A stretch of 64,000 bases of DNA from CALNBC01 sp040768925 (GCA_040768925.1 JAXGLZ010000001.1:943677-1007676), one strand, 5' to 3'; numbered from the stretch's first letter, positions 51,002 to 60,694 are shown. Made by a program: numbers and translations. Notes: generated from the letters alone by a model not told the origin.

Positions 51002-52706
51002 CGTGTTCCCTCATTTCCGCGATTCTCTTTTCGACTTCACTGCGAGATAATGGCTTGAAGTCGAACGCTTCAACAGCCGAAGCCGCAGCATCAATATCCC
51101 ACTTATCCAGCCCATTTGCCAGCGCGCGCCTACACAGCATCATATACTCCGGCAATCCATCACCGAACTCAGATATCCATTCGCTGGGAATTGCCCTTAT
51201 GGGCTTGTCCCCGCGCTTACTATCCCTGAAACGGAATTCACAGCAATTCAAGTCAAAGATGATCACCTGCTCATCAGCCTTTGTGAAATAGTTTGCCGTA
51301 ACCTTGTATTTCCAGTCCCTTTGCCAGCCCATTAACTCATAGAAAACACGAGACAACTCCCGCGCCGGGATCGCGTGGCTGTTCCATGGAACAGCGTTTT
51401 TGTTGTGTTTAGTGGCTCTTCTAATAGCAAGCAGCCGCTCGTTGGGGTGCAGCAGCACTTCGACGCAAGCGGTTTCTTTCAGAAGTGATATACATCCTGA
51501 GCTGAAGGCGATTCCAAAACGCGAAATGGTCGCTATCGCTGCGTCCTTGTGGCCAAACAACTCACGACGAACGCGTTTCGCCCCTGATATATGCGCGACT
51601 TCAGCTTCGATATTTTTGTAAGGAACGCGCGCCATAACAAGCGCGCCCAAGTAATGGCCAGCATCATAGCCGCCAAATGCCAGATTCATGGGGATAAACC
51701 CCGAAAGCAATCCTCGCTTAATAACTTTTACTTCATACAAGTGGTTGAAGAATGGAGAATCATGATTGGCCTTTAGGAGCAGCAAGGCTCTCGCGTGTTC
51801 GCCTCTTGAGACGATTGCCTCATGATGATCCGTTTCATAGAAAATTCTTCGTTGCCCCGTGTTGCGCCTTACTTGGTGAGTGAGAAAATTGATCGTATAG
51901 CCCTTTTGCATTAAAATGTCGCCACAGTATTTTTCGTTTCCGCAGATACCGGCAACGGCAGCTTTTGACCATTCCAGCTTTCCCGTAGCCGTCGGGCGCG
52001 CCAATTCGGTCAGTAGCGAAGCAATTTCCTTTTCAGAATATCCCGATAAAAACAGATCATATATCAGCCGTACTGTTTTCGCGCCCTCCGGCTCAATTTT
52101 CAATCCATACTTTCCATCCTTGTTATATCCCAGCAGATTCATCGCCGGGCAAAGATAGCGTTCATCCTCGTACATCTCTTTTAACCCGAACAGAACGGAT
52201 TTGGATTTCAACTCGCTTTCAAGCTCGGCGAACATTGCGAACATGGTGAGAAACATCTTGTTGCCGGCATCCAATGTATTCAAGTTGTTGTTCTCAAAAT
52301 ATATGCCAACCGGCGGGTCAAGCGTCAACAACTCCTGTACAGTATTCAAGCAGTCGATGACGTTTCGGGCGAATCTCGAAACCTCCTTTACAACAATCAG
52401 GTCTATTTCTCCATCCTTGCAGGCCTCAACCATCTGGCGAAACCCAGTACGATTCCTAACGCTAGTGCCGCTGATGCCCTCGTCGGCGAAGATTCCGACA
52501 TACTCCCAATTTGGGAATTGCGCAATGAATTTTTCATAGTGGGAGCGTTGGTTTTTTAAGCTATTTTCTTGGTCATGACTGTCTGTGGATACTCGAATAT
52601 AGGCACAGGTACGCAGCTTTTTAAGCCGCCAATCCTTGCTGTCATAAATCGGATCGATTTCTGAAATTATCTTCAGTTTCTGGCTTCTTGCAGGTTTGCC
52701 GCCCAT
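50994..52706 (-). CDS. Serine recombinase with atypical C-terminal domain
   Basis: A 570-aa site-specific recombinase. The resolvase domain with catalytic serine 40 (YIRVSTDS) spans ~33-180, the recombinase domain ~190-300 (LLGYNKDGKYGLKIEPEGAKTVRLIYDLFLSGYSEKEIA). The usual CxxC zinc ribbon is absent. Instead residues ~350-520 form a domain shared with the two downstream proteins. The reading frame is intact. It is the second gene after the AAA ATPase in a five-gene leftward unit. Confidence 0.88.
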   Translation of the reverse strand: MGGKPARSQKLKIISEIDPIYDSKDWRLKKLRTCAYIRVSTDSHDQENSLKNQRSHYEKFIAQFPNWEYVGIFADEGISGTSVRNRTGFRQMVEACKDGEIDLIVVKEVSRFARNVIDCLNTVQELLTLDPPVGIYFENNNLNTLDAGNKMFLTMFAMFAELESELKSKSVLFGLKEMYEDERYLCPAMNLLGYNKDGKYGLKIEPEGAKTVRLIYDLFLSGYSEKEIASLLTELARPTATGKLEWSKAAVAGICGNEKYCGDILMQKGYTINFLTHQVRRNTGQRRIFYETDHHEAIVSRGEHARALLLLKANHDSPFFNHLYEVKVIKRGLLSGFIPMNLAFGGYDAGHYLGALVMARVPYKNIEAEVAHISGAKRVRRELFGHKDAAIATISRFGIAFSSGCISLLKETACVEVLLHPNERLLAIRRATKHNKNAVPWNSHAIPARELSRVFYELMGWQRDWKYKVTANYFTKADEQVIIFDLNCCEFRFRDSKRGDKPIRAIPSEWISEFGDGLPEYMMLCRRALANGLDKWDIDAAASAVEAFDFKPLSRSEVEKRIAEMREHDG

Positions 52707-52721
52707 ATACTAATCCCCCCT

Positions 52722-53684
52722 CTACAACGACCAATACCAACCATCAGCGTGTTTGGTGGATTTAACTTCAAGCGCCTTTTTCGCGGTGTCGACAGTTCTT
52801 TTGCTGACACCGGCGTTGTGGAAGTGTTCATATATCTTTACGCAAGCGATTCTTCCATTTTGGAGCATAGCGCTTAGAGACTCCCTTGTTTCCGATAGTT
52901 TACCACACTCGTCCGGCAGTCCGTCCCCAAGCAAAAGGTCTTCGGCAGTGATGTCGTATTCTCCAATCCAGCGTATGGATGAATTATTGTTTATCTCAAA
53001 GGCAATCGGCTTCCCTTCTGGAGCGAGACTGTTTTTCAATTGCGCCATCACCCGTATTGAAGGGTTGCTCTTAATCCGGCCTACCAGAAGTACGCTCCTA
53101 GCGGCGGCAGTAATATCAATGGAACCGAGACCGCGATAAATTCCCTTCGATCCACTCGCCTTGTTCATATGCCCAATAACAATGATCGCGCAACCAGTAC
53201 GCTCAGCCATCGCCGTCAATTGTCTCATCATGGGGCGAACGCCATCTGCGCGATTCATTTCACTGTTTTCTCCGAGATACGCTTGTAAAGGATCAAGAAC
53301 GACAAGCCGAGCTCCCGTTTCTATAATCGCATCCTCGATTCGATGGTCGTTCAGCGTTAGGCCAGATTCCGACTCGTCAATAAAAGCTATCCGTGTGCAG
53401 TCGGCACCTGCGCTGACCAGTCTCGGCTTGAGTGTATCTTCCACGCTATCTTCAGCAGTTTGATAGATTGTTTTTACGGAGGAGATTTCGACTTCCGACT
53501 CCGGCATAGGGGTTCCATTCGAGAGAAGCGCAGCGATATTCAACACGAGCGTGGTCTTTCCATCTCCGGGATCGCCTTGAATGATCGTTATCTTTCCAAA
53601 CGGAACATATGGATACCATAGCCAATCCACTTTGCGGGCCGTAACCGATGAATAATATAGAATTGGCGCGCTTTTTCTCCCCAT
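52722..53684 (-). CDS. RadA/RepA-like AAA ATPase
   Basis: A 320-aa RecA-fold ATPase of the AAA_25 type found in phage and plasmid replication proteins. Walker A is GDPGDGKTT (about residues 36-44), Walker B is ARLVVLDPLQAY and there is a later VIGHMNKASG. A small helical domain and a winged-helix-like end follow (AGVSKRTVDTAKKALEV). It is the first gene of the leftward cassette, 15 bases before the recombinase, and may supply replication or helicase-loading functions for the element. Confidence 0.85.
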   Translation of the reverse strand: MGRKSAPILYYSSVTARKVDWLWYPYVPFGKITIIQGDPGDGKTTLVLNIAALLSNGTPMPESEVEISSVKTIYQTAEDSVEDTLKPRLVSAGADCTRIAFIDESESGLTLNDHRIEDAIIETGARLVVLDPLQAYLGENSEMNRADGVRPMMRQLTAMAERTGCAIIVIGHMNKASGSKGIYRGLGSIDITAAARSVLLVGRIKSNPSIRVMAQLKNSLAPEGKPIAFEINNNSSIRWIGEYDITAEDLLLGDGLPDECGKLSETRESLSAMLQNGRIACVKIYEHFHNAGVSKRTVDTAKKALEVKSTKHADGWYWSL

Positions 53685-53727
53685 TCAGATCTGATCTCCT
53701 TCCAGACATACCCGCACGCAAAGTATT

Positions 53728-53781
53728 CTATCATAGTGGGTTTAGCTACACCATGTAGCTATCCTCAAAAAACTATGATAG
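53728..53781. promoter_or_regulatory. Nested palindromic operator of the cassette
   Basis: An outer inverted repeat CTATCATAG (53728-53736) / CTATGATAG (53773-53781) encloses a perfect inner palindrome TAGCTACA-CCA-TGTAGCTA (53743-53761). It occupies the gap between the divergent AAA ATPase and Xre genes, so it probably controls both directions. Confidence 0.75.
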
Positions 53782-53793
53782 GAGATTGGAGAA

Positions 53794-54147
53794 ATGGAGA
53801 ATTTTTTTAAGATCGACCTCAAGGTGGTCGGGGCGCGCATCAGGAGCGCGCGCAGGGGACTGGGCTTGACACAGGAAAAAGCAGCGGAGCTATCATTTAT
53901 CACCGGTCAGTTCTGGAGCCTTCTTGAATCAGGACGGGAGCGAGCCAGCATCAATACCTACCTGCAAATCGCCGCCATTCTTGGCTTGACACTCGATGAT
54001 CTGTTCTACGATGACGCCATGGCACTGCGCGTCCATAAATCTTTCTCGTATGAAGGATTGTTGGCCGACTGTTCTGATTATGAAAAAGCGATCCTCAGTG
54101 AGTCACTTCTCGCGTTAAAGACGATTTTGGAACGAAATAGATCATAG
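53794..54147 (+). CDS. Xre-family regulator, divergent from the cassette
   Basis: A 117-aa protein with an N-terminal HTH (ARIRSARRGLGLTQEKAAELS, then ESGRERASINTYLQIAAILGLTLDDLF) and a ~45-residue helical C-terminal part for dimerisation. It lies 13 bases beyond the nested operator, behind a GGAGATTGGAG ribosome site. It is a likely repressor keeping the recombinase/AAA operon silent. Confidence 0.88.
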   Translation: MENFFKIDLKVVGARIRSARRGLGLTQEKAAELSFITGQFWSLLESGRERASINTYLQIAAILGLTLDDLFYDDAMALRVHKSFSYEGLLADCSDYEKAILSESLLALKTILERNRS

Positions 54148-54159
54148 CAGGGATACCCT

Positions 54160-54267
54160 TTGCAACCTTGCAACCTTGACACTCTTTCATATAAAATACC
54201 CCGGAATATCAAGGAATACTGAGCGAAGTAAAGGTTGCAATTAGCACTTTATTTTTGCAACCTTGAC
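54160..54267. repeat. Iteron-like TGCAACCTTG repeats
   Basis: GCAACCTTG occurs at 54162-54170, 54170-54178 and 54257-54265, and inverted as AAGGTTGCAA at 54231-54240. They lie between the Xre gene and the third recombinase, close to a RepA-like ATPase gene. Confidence 0.55.
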
Positions 54268-54318
54268 AGCGTCTTTTGCATTGTTGCCATACTCAGCGAT
54301 ATGTCCTATACACAAAAG

Positions 54319-54363
54319 AAAAACCCACAGGATGACGGTCTACACACCGCCACCTGTGGGTTT
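54319..54363 (-). terminator. Terminator of the third recombinase
   Basis: AAAACCCACAGG and CCTGTGGGTTTT arms around a ~20-nt apex, just after the stop codon of the leftward gene. Confidence 0.8.
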
Positions 54364-54369
54364 TCCATC

Positions 54370-55765
54370 TTACTTATTATTTATATCCGCATGGATTTCG
54401 ACGCCATCTCTGAACTTCACAGTCATTTCGCTCTCCGAATGGACGGTCACCGATTCGATAGTGGCAAGCCAGAGTTTTTCGTCAAACTCGGTAACCAGCT
54501 TATCATGGCATTTCAAATCGTCAAGGAAGCTTGTTATCCTTTCTCGCTTGGCGGTGCGTTCCAACAATTTATCGTTGATTTCAGCAATGCCGTTCCGAGC
54601 GGCTTCGTAGCGCTTCATTAAAACATCGTATCGTCTGTTGTACTCATTTTGATCCAGAACGGTGCGGGCGTTTTCTTCTACGCATTTTCGCATAAGCTCC
54701 ATGACGATATCATATTCGCTTTTAAGCTCCGCCTGCCTTTTTTCAAGGGAGGAAGTGTCGGTCAGCGTCAGAATTACAGTCTCGTAATCACTCAAAATCT
54801 CATCCTTGTTTTCGATGAGCTGATTGAATACCTCCACAAAAGCCTTCTGCAAAGCCGTCTCGTAAAGGTGTGGCGTGTTGCATTGTTCACCTTTGTATTT
54901 GTGGTTACACTGCCAAATGGTTCGGCGGTACTTGCTGGTGGAATGCCAGACCTTCGAGCCGTAAACACCACCGCATTCGCCGCAGATAACCTTGCCGGAG
55001 AACGGACTATCGCTGGCTTTGTAGCCTCGGTATCCTTTACGCTTGCTGAGTTCGTGTTGCACCATGTCGAAGGTCTCCGGCATGATGATGGCGGGATGGC
55101 TGTTCTCCACATAATACTGCGGAACCTCGCCTTCATTGACCTTCATCTTTTTCGTGAGAAAATCCACGCAAAAGGTTTTTTGCAAAATCGCATCGCCCTT
55201 GTATTTCTCATTTTGCAGAATGCTGAGAACGGTAGTGGACTGCCAGATCGTCTTGCGCGCCGGTGTCAGAATACCGCTCTCAGTTAGATGCTTCGCAATC
55301 CATGACGGCGTTTTGCCTTCGAGGAACAGCCGGTATATCATCCGGACAGTGACCGCCTCTGATTCCACAATCTTCGGCAGACCGTCCTCACCTTTTTCAT
55401 AACCAAGGAAGCGTTTGTATGGAAGCGTGACTTTGCCGTCCTGCATTCGTTTACGCTGTCCCCATGTCACGTTTTCCGATATAGAACGGCTTTCTTCCTG
55501 TGCCAATGACGACATGATGGTAATGAGAAGCTCGCCCTTGCTGTCCAGCGTGTATATATTTTCCTTCTCGAAATAAACCTCCACGCCTTTTTCCTTAAGC
55601 TGCCGGACGGTGGTCAAACTGTCAACTGTGTTTCGGGCAAACCGGCTCACCGACTTTGTGATGATGAGGTTGATTTTGCCGTCCAGCGCATCCAGCACCA
55701 TCTGCTTGAAGCCGTCCCGCTTGGCGGTGGAGGTCGCTGAAATACCTTCATCAGAGTGAACGCCT
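54370..55765 (-). pseudogene. Serine recombinase lacking its catalytic N-terminus
   Basis: The frame begins abruptly at VHSDEGISATSTAKRDGFKQM near 55755, with a stop just upstream. About 60 N-terminal residues, including the YxRxS serine, are missing. The rest is well kept: resolvase core (ITKSVSRFARNTVDSL), recombinase domain, zinc ribbon (CGECGGVYGSKVW, WQCNHKYKGEQC), coiled coil and a beta-strand tail. Translation could start at ATG 55701. The break marks a junction with the hcp region. Confidence 0.85.
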
Positions 55766-55866
55766 TATGGACAATTCCCCAAGGGTTGTCCCGATCACAA
55801 AAAGCTCATGTCCGCAACCCCTGCTTGTTTCTATTCCTATCATTTCACATTGTGTAAAACAAGAAG

Positions 55867-55891
55867 CGGCTCCGGTAAAATACCGGAGCCG
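55867..55891 (-). terminator. Terminator of hcp
   Basis: CGGCTCCGGTA and TACCGGAGCCG around AAA, directly after the hcp stop. Confidence 0.85.
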
Positions 55892-55907
55892 TTGCTGCGT
55901 TTATAGT

Positions 55908-57530
55908 TTAGTTCATGAACAGCGCGATGTCGTCGTCCACATTGCCGATGCCTGCGATGCCGAAGTTGTCCACCAGCACCTTTGCCACGTTCGGCGAGAG
56001 GAAACCCGGCAGCGTCGGCCCAAGGTGGATGTTCTTCACGCCCAGCGAGAGGAGCGCAAGCAGCACGATGACCGCCTTTTGCTCATACCACGCGATGTTG
56101 AACGCCAGCGGCAGCTCGTTGACCGAGGTGAGCTTGAACGCCTCCGCGAGCTTTTGCGCGATGACCACGAGCGAATAGCTGTCGTTGCACTGCCCCGCGT
56201 CCAGCACGCGCGGAATGCCACCGATGTCGCCCAGATTGAGCTTGTTGTACCGGAACTTCGCGCAGCCCGCGGTGAGAATCACAGTATCCTTGGGCAGTTT
56301 TTCCGCGAACTCGGTGTAATACTCGCGGTTCTTCATCCGTCCGTCGCAACCCGCCATGACGAAGAATTTCTTGATTTTTCCGCTCTTAACCGCGTCGATG
56401 ACCTTGTCCGCGAGAGATAGCACCTGCGCGTGAGCAAAGCCGTTGACGATTTCGCCTTGCTCAATCTCGACCGGAGACGGCAGGGTCTTTGCCAGCGCGA
56501 TGATGGCGGAGAAGTCCTTTTTGCCGTTCACGTCGGGTTTGATGTGCTTGCAGCCGGGGAATCCCGCCGCGCCCGTGGTGAAGATGCGCGCGCGGATCTC
56601 CTCGCTCTTGGGCGGGACGATGCAGTTGGTCGTGAAGAGAATCGGGCCACGGAACGATTCAAACTCGGTGAGCTGTTTCCACCAGGCGTTGCCGTAGTTG
56701 CCGACGAAGTTGTCATATTTCTTAAACGCGGGGTATGCGTGCGCGGGCAGCATCTCGCCGTGGGTGTAGACATCCACGCCCGTGCCGCGCGTCTGCTCCA
56801 GCAGCTGCTCCAGGTCGACCAAATCGTGGCCGGAGACGAGAATCGCGGGGTTAGAACGCACGCCGATGTTGACCTTGGTGATCTCCGGCGTGCCATAGCG
56901 CGCGGTGTTCGCCGCGTCTAAAAGAGCCATGGTCTTCACGCCGTAGGCTCCCGTCTTGAGCACGAGCGCGGTGAGCGCGTCCGCGGTCAACGTGTCGTCC
57001 AGCGTCGCCGCGAGCGCTTCGTAGACAAACGCCGCGATGTCGTCGTCCTTACTGCCGAGGTTTCTCGCGTGCTCGGCATACGCCGCAAGCCCCTTGAGGC
57101 CATAGACCACCAGTTCACGCAGGGAGCGTACATCCTCGTTCTCGGTGGCGAGCACGCCGACCTGCTCCGCTTTTTCGAGCAGCTGCGTCGTGCCGGAGAC
57201 GGCGAAGTTCGCCGCGTCGTGATCTTCAATCTTGCAGGGACGCAGGCTATCACGTAGCGCCAGCATCTTGATGACCTGTCGCTCGACGGCATCCGCGTCG
57301 AAGTTTGCGTTCGTGATGGTCATGAACAGGCTCGTGAGCATCTCGCCGTTGAGCGCGTCGAGCTTTGTCACGTCGAGCTTGTCGTTGACCACGATGGTTG
57401 AAATCCCCTTGAGCGTGTAGAGCAGCACATCCATGCGTTTTGAGACATCCTCAGTCTTTCCACAGACGCCGCGCACCGTGCAGCCCTTGTTACCCGCGGT
57501 TTCCTGACACTGATAGCAAAACATACCCAT
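55908..57530 (-). CDS. hcp: Hybrid-cluster protein / hydroxylamine reductase
   Basis: Reduces nitric oxide or hydroxylamine, protecting from nitrosative stress. 540 aa. The N-terminal [4Fe-4S] ligands are C5, C8, C17 and C23 (CYQCQETAGNKGCTVRGVC). Hybrid-cluster ligands appear in SGHDLVDLEQ, HGEMLPAH, TTNCIVPP, GFPGCKHI, AGCAKFRYNKL, GQCNDSYS and WYEQKAV. ATG 57530 is 9 bases after AGGAGG; the ATG at 57539 lies too close to it. A Crp/Fnr remnant next to it recalls the usual HcpR-hcp pairing. Confidence 0.95.
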   Translation of the reverse strand: MGMFCYQCQETAGNKGCTVRGVCGKTEDVSKRMDVLLYTLKGISTIVVNDKLDVTKLDALNGEMLTSLFMTITNANFDADAVERQVIKMLALRDSLRPCKIEDHDAANFAVSGTTQLLEKAEQVGVLATENEDVRSLRELVVYGLKGLAAYAEHARNLGSKDDDIAAFVYEALAATLDDTLTADALTALVLKTGAYGVKTMALLDAANTARYGTPEITKVNIGVRSNPAILVSGHDLVDLEQLLEQTRGTGVDVYTHGEMLPAHAYPAFKKYDNFVGNYGNAWWKQLTEFESFRGPILFTTNCIVPPKSEEIRARIFTTGAAGFPGCKHIKPDVNGKKDFSAIIALAKTLPSPVEIEQGEIVNGFAHAQVLSLADKVIDAVKSGKIKKFFVMAGCDGRMKNREYYTEFAEKLPKDTVILTAGCAKFRYNKLNLGDIGGIPRVLDAGQCNDSYSLVVIAQKLAEAFKLTSVNELPLAFNIAWYEQKAVIVLLALLSLGVKNIHLGPTLPGFLSPNVAKVLVDNFGIAGIGNVDDDIALFMN

Positions 57531-57697
57531 ACGAAACATCCTCCTGATCCTGCGATTTTGCGCAGGTTCTGTCATTTTTTTGTTCAGCTTTAGTGTAGTG
57601 TTGTTTCCCTTTCTGTTCTGTTTGATTTGCAACGTGTTTTGACTTTTTCGATTTTTCTTTACTGATTGCGAATGCGCTGAAGATGTTATGTCATCAT

Positions 57698-58075
57698 TTA
57701 AGCATCATGGGTGTATAGTATTCTTATTTTGTCGGAATCAAATTCAATTAATCGTTCATCTCTCATTTTCGCTAACTCTCTCGAAAGAGATGTTCTTTGC
57801 ACTCCAATCCTCTCAGCCAGTGCTTTTTTCGTTATTGCTAATCTTATCGTCTCCGTTTCCTGTCTCTTGCTTTCATAATCCAAGTAACTAATGATGCATT
57901 CACGTATTGTTCGGTTCACATAGTGCTTGATTCTATCCCCAAGAATGACCGAATGATCCGAAATATACTCAAGATACCTTATAAAATCTGTCCGACTTAC
58001 TGTTGACAATCCAGACCAAACGGCGTGGGTTGGGGCCATGAATTCGATTAAGGTGCAGACGCAGGAAATTGTCAT
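57698..58075 (-). pseudogene. Crp/Fnr-family regulator lacking its sensor domain
   Basis: The recognisable part is SRTDFIRYLEYISDHSVILGDRIKHYVNRTIREC, the dimer helix, then a Crp-type winged HTH (ITKKALAERIGVQRTSLSRELAKMRDERLIEFDSDKIRIL). The whole cyclic-nucleotide-binding-fold sensor is absent; the ORF's first ~25 residues look unrelated. At 125 aa it is half the normal length. It was probably the NO-responsive regulator of hcp. Confidence 0.72.
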
Positions 58076-58328
58076 CCATCAAATAGTTCTGTTAATATAA
58101 AAATAAGTTGTTTCATGCACCTAACAACAATAATGCTCCTTTGGCAAGGTGAATTGGCCAAGAGATAGTGGGCAAAAAAACACGAATCAAAACTCTTGCG
58201 CACATTTAAGCTGAGCAGGGGTTTTGTAGTCCGAAGCGTAGGCCGACGCTCTTTGCTAAAATGCTCAACAGCACGCGTGACTGTTCCATGTAGGTCGTTG
58301 TTATGAAAAATATCAAAATCATGCCTAA
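58076..58328. other. Junction region without a recognised gene
   Basis: About 250 bases between two truncated genes (the Crp/Fnr tail and the beta-helix tail). The frames here give no recognisable product. It is probably a deletion or rearrangement scar. Confidence 0.5.
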
Positions 58329-59024
58329 GCATATGCCGGCACCGGCCTGAGCGGCTACGGTTGCCGGGACAATTTCATTCTGGGCAACCGCATCGGCGTT
58401 GACGCAAACGGCAATCCGCTGCCCAACGGCTGCGGCATCGAGATATATACCGGGCAGCGGCATGGCACGACCGGCGGCTACACGCAAGCCGAGGGGAACC
58501 TTGTCGTGGGCGGACCAATCTCGATGCGCATCACGAACCGCGGCATTCAGGACTGCTATATCGCGGGCAACTTCATCGATAACCCGAACGGTGCCGGAAT
58601 CTACTTTGAGGATGGTGCAAGCCACAACTTCGTACAACAAAACACCTTCTCAAAAACGCGCTATAGTACCATCCGCGTGGACTACGGCACGGGCAACGCA
58701 ATTCTCGGCAATACCTTTCCTTATATGAACAATACCGATGAGCTGATTCTGCTGCTCGAGGGCGGGAATCTCGAGCTGTCCGCGCCGGTCGTCGAAACGG
58801 CGAAAGACCGCTCCGTTTCCGGCATGGCGGGGCCGTATGACTGCGTGGAAATATACCTGATCGACAAGGCGAACATAATATCGCTCGGTTTTACATATGC
58901 GGATGCGGAAGGCAGATTCGCGTTTGTGCGCGAGCAAACGCTTTCGGGCAGTAAGATCATCCTCATTGCCACGGACAAAGCCTGCAATACGTCCGCCTTC
59001 TCCAAACCGTATCGGATCGGATGA
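58329..59024 (+). pseudogene. C-terminal fragment of a parallel beta-helix surface protein
   Basis: The frame is open from a stop at 58326 without a plausible start. Repeating rungs such as CRDNFILGNRIGVDANGNPLPNG, CYIAGNFIDNPNGAGIYFEDG and HNFVQQNTFSKTRYSTI are of the NosD/right-handed beta-helix type. They are followed by a ~90-residue Ig-like module (VSGMAGPYDCVEIYLIDKAN, ADAEGRFAFVREQTL, ATDKACNTSAFS). The signal peptide and the front of the protein are lost. Confidence 0.7.
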
Positions 59025-59207
59025 CGGCATAGCCGCACCTTTTACGGTATAGGGCGGGAAGCAGCAATCCCCTTTTAGGCGGACTGCTGTTTTATGTGGG
59101 AAAATTATTTTACATATATAATCGATGGGTGCCTCGCTTTATTCTCGAGCCGATTTTCCCCTTCCCGGATTGTTTTCAAAGCATATAGGAGAATTAAATA
59201 TCGAAAA

Positions 59208-59231
59208 TTGACAAAACAATTTGTTTTTCAA
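59208..59231. promoter_or_regulatory. Operator-like dyad upstream of the LuxR membrane regulator
   Basis: TTGACAAAAC (59208-59217) is nearly complementary to GTTTTTCAA (59223-59231). It overlaps the -35 of the promoter below. Confidence 0.45.
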
Positions 59232-59249
59232 CGGAAATCATAGTAAAAT
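59221..59249 (+). promoter_or_regulatory. Promoter of the LuxR membrane regulator
   Basis: TTGTTT (59221-59226), 17 bp, TAAAAT (59244-59249), about 40 bases before the ATG. Confidence 0.5.
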
Positions 59250-59291
59250 TATCATAAGGATTTTGGCTCATATTCCCTTATGGAGGTCGCC

Positions 59292-60671
59292 ATGGCGCAG
59301 TGGAACAACCGGCTCGCATCGATAGCGTCCTTTACGCTGTTTTCGGCGTGGCTGATCGCCTTCCCCTACGAGGGGCAGGTGCTCTATTCCTTGTTTGCGC
59401 TGCGGGCTATCTCTCCGTCGGTTTGGATCATCGCCGCCATTGTCGCGCATTTGTGCGGCCTCGTATGCTGCGCGCTGTTTGTAAAAAGCCTTGAAAAGGC
59501 AAAAAAGGCGATGCTCCTTTCGGGCGCGGTCTGCTTTTTGGGCACCGCGCTCTTTTTCATTCCCGTTTCCGCGCTTTGGATGGCGTCTTTGCTTTGCGTT
59601 TCCCTTTTCGCGGGGTTTTTTATTTCCGCATGGGGCTATTTTTACAGGGAATATACGCCCGCGGGAAAGCGTATGGGAACCGTGGCGCTCACGCTCGCGC
59701 TTTCGGCGGCGCTGATGATCTTCGTGAACCTCTGCGCCGTATACGTTTCCGCTTACCTCGCGCTCGGGCTTTGCCTTGTCCTGCTCGCGGGCGCGCTGTA
59801 TTTTGCCCTGCGCCTCCCCGTGCCCGCCGTTTTGCGCGAAACGCCCGCCGAACGGGTTTCCTATATACAGCCGTTTGCAACGCTGTGCGCTTTCGTGCTC
59901 ATCATCACCATCAACTCGGGGCTGATGTTTCAGGTGATCTTGCCCGCGTTTTCGGACGTGGGCCTTGTGGCCGATATTTACTGGGCCGTGCCCTATATCG
60001 CAGCCATCTTCCTTGTGAGCCGCCTGCCCGCGCGCATCGATAAAGGCTATATCCTGTATGCTGCCATCGCCATGCTCGGCTTTGCCTTCATCGCGTTCGT
60101 GGCGCTCGACCGTTCCGCATGGAGCTATATCGCAATCAATACGCTTCTGCTGGGCGCCTGCGGCGTCAACGACCTGTTTTGGTGGAGCATTTTGGGCGAG
60201 CTTTTGGATTTCGATAAAAACCCCGCCAAAACGCTCGGCATCGGCCTTGGCGCAAACGTTGCGGGCGTGCTTTTAGGCAAGCTCATCGGCAGCGCAAGCA
60301 TCTTTTCGGCGTCGAGCGGCGCTTGCGCGCTCATCGGCATGGCGGTGGTGTGCGTGGCGGTGGTGCTGCTGCCGCCGCTGCACGGTCAGCTTCTGCTCGT
60401 CTTAAAGGGCAACTCCTTCCTTGCCGCGTTCTCGGAGCTGTCGCCCGACGCGCAGGCGGAGACCGTATCCGAGGCCGCGCGTATCGCGGGGCTGAGCGAA
60501 CGCGAGAACGAGGTCGCGCTGCTGCTGCTCAAGGGTTGGCCCTACCGGCTCATCGGGGAGAAGCTCTTTATCAGCGAAAGCACCGTGAAAACACATGTGC
60601 TTAGCATTTACGGCAAGCTAGGCGTTCACAGCCGCACGGAGCTCATTCAAAAGTTCAGCGAGGAAACGTAA
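59292..60671 (+). CDS. Membrane-embedded LuxR-family regulator (MFS-like TM domain plus HTH)
   Basis: 459 aa. About 12 hydrophobic spans fill residues 1-375, arranged like an MFS transporter but without transport motifs. The C-terminal ~75 residues are a LuxR HTH (LSERENEVALLLLKGWPYRLIGEKLFISESTVKTHVLSIYGKLGVHSRTELI). This architecture is known as a family of putative one-component membrane sensors. ATG 59292 lies 5 bases after GGAGG; an ATG at 59280 overlaps that site. It may control the SPFH module that follows. Confidence 0.9.
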   Translation: MAQWNNRLASIASFTLFSAWLIAFPYEGQVLYSLFALRAISPSVWIIAAIVAHLCGLVCCALFVKSLEKAKKAMLLSGAVCFLGTALFFIPVSALWMASLLCVSLFAGFFISAWGYFYREYTPAGKRMGTVALTLALSAALMIFVNLCAVYVSAYLALGLCLVLLAGALYFALRLPVPAVLRETPAERVSYIQPFATLCAFVLIITINSGLMFQVILPAFSDVGLVADIYWAVPYIAAIFLVSRLPARIDKGYILYAAIAMLGFAFIAFVALDRSAWSYIAINTLLLGACGVNDLFWWSILGELLDFDKNPAKTLGIGLGANVAGVLLGKLIGSASIFSASSGACALIGMAVVCVAVVLLPPLHGQLLLVLKGNSFLAAFSELSPDAQAETVSEAARIAGLSERENEVALLLLKGWPYRLIGEKLFISESTVKTHVLSIYGKLGVHSRTELIQKFSEET

Positions 60672-60694
60672 CCCGCATCCCCGCAGAAACGCCT

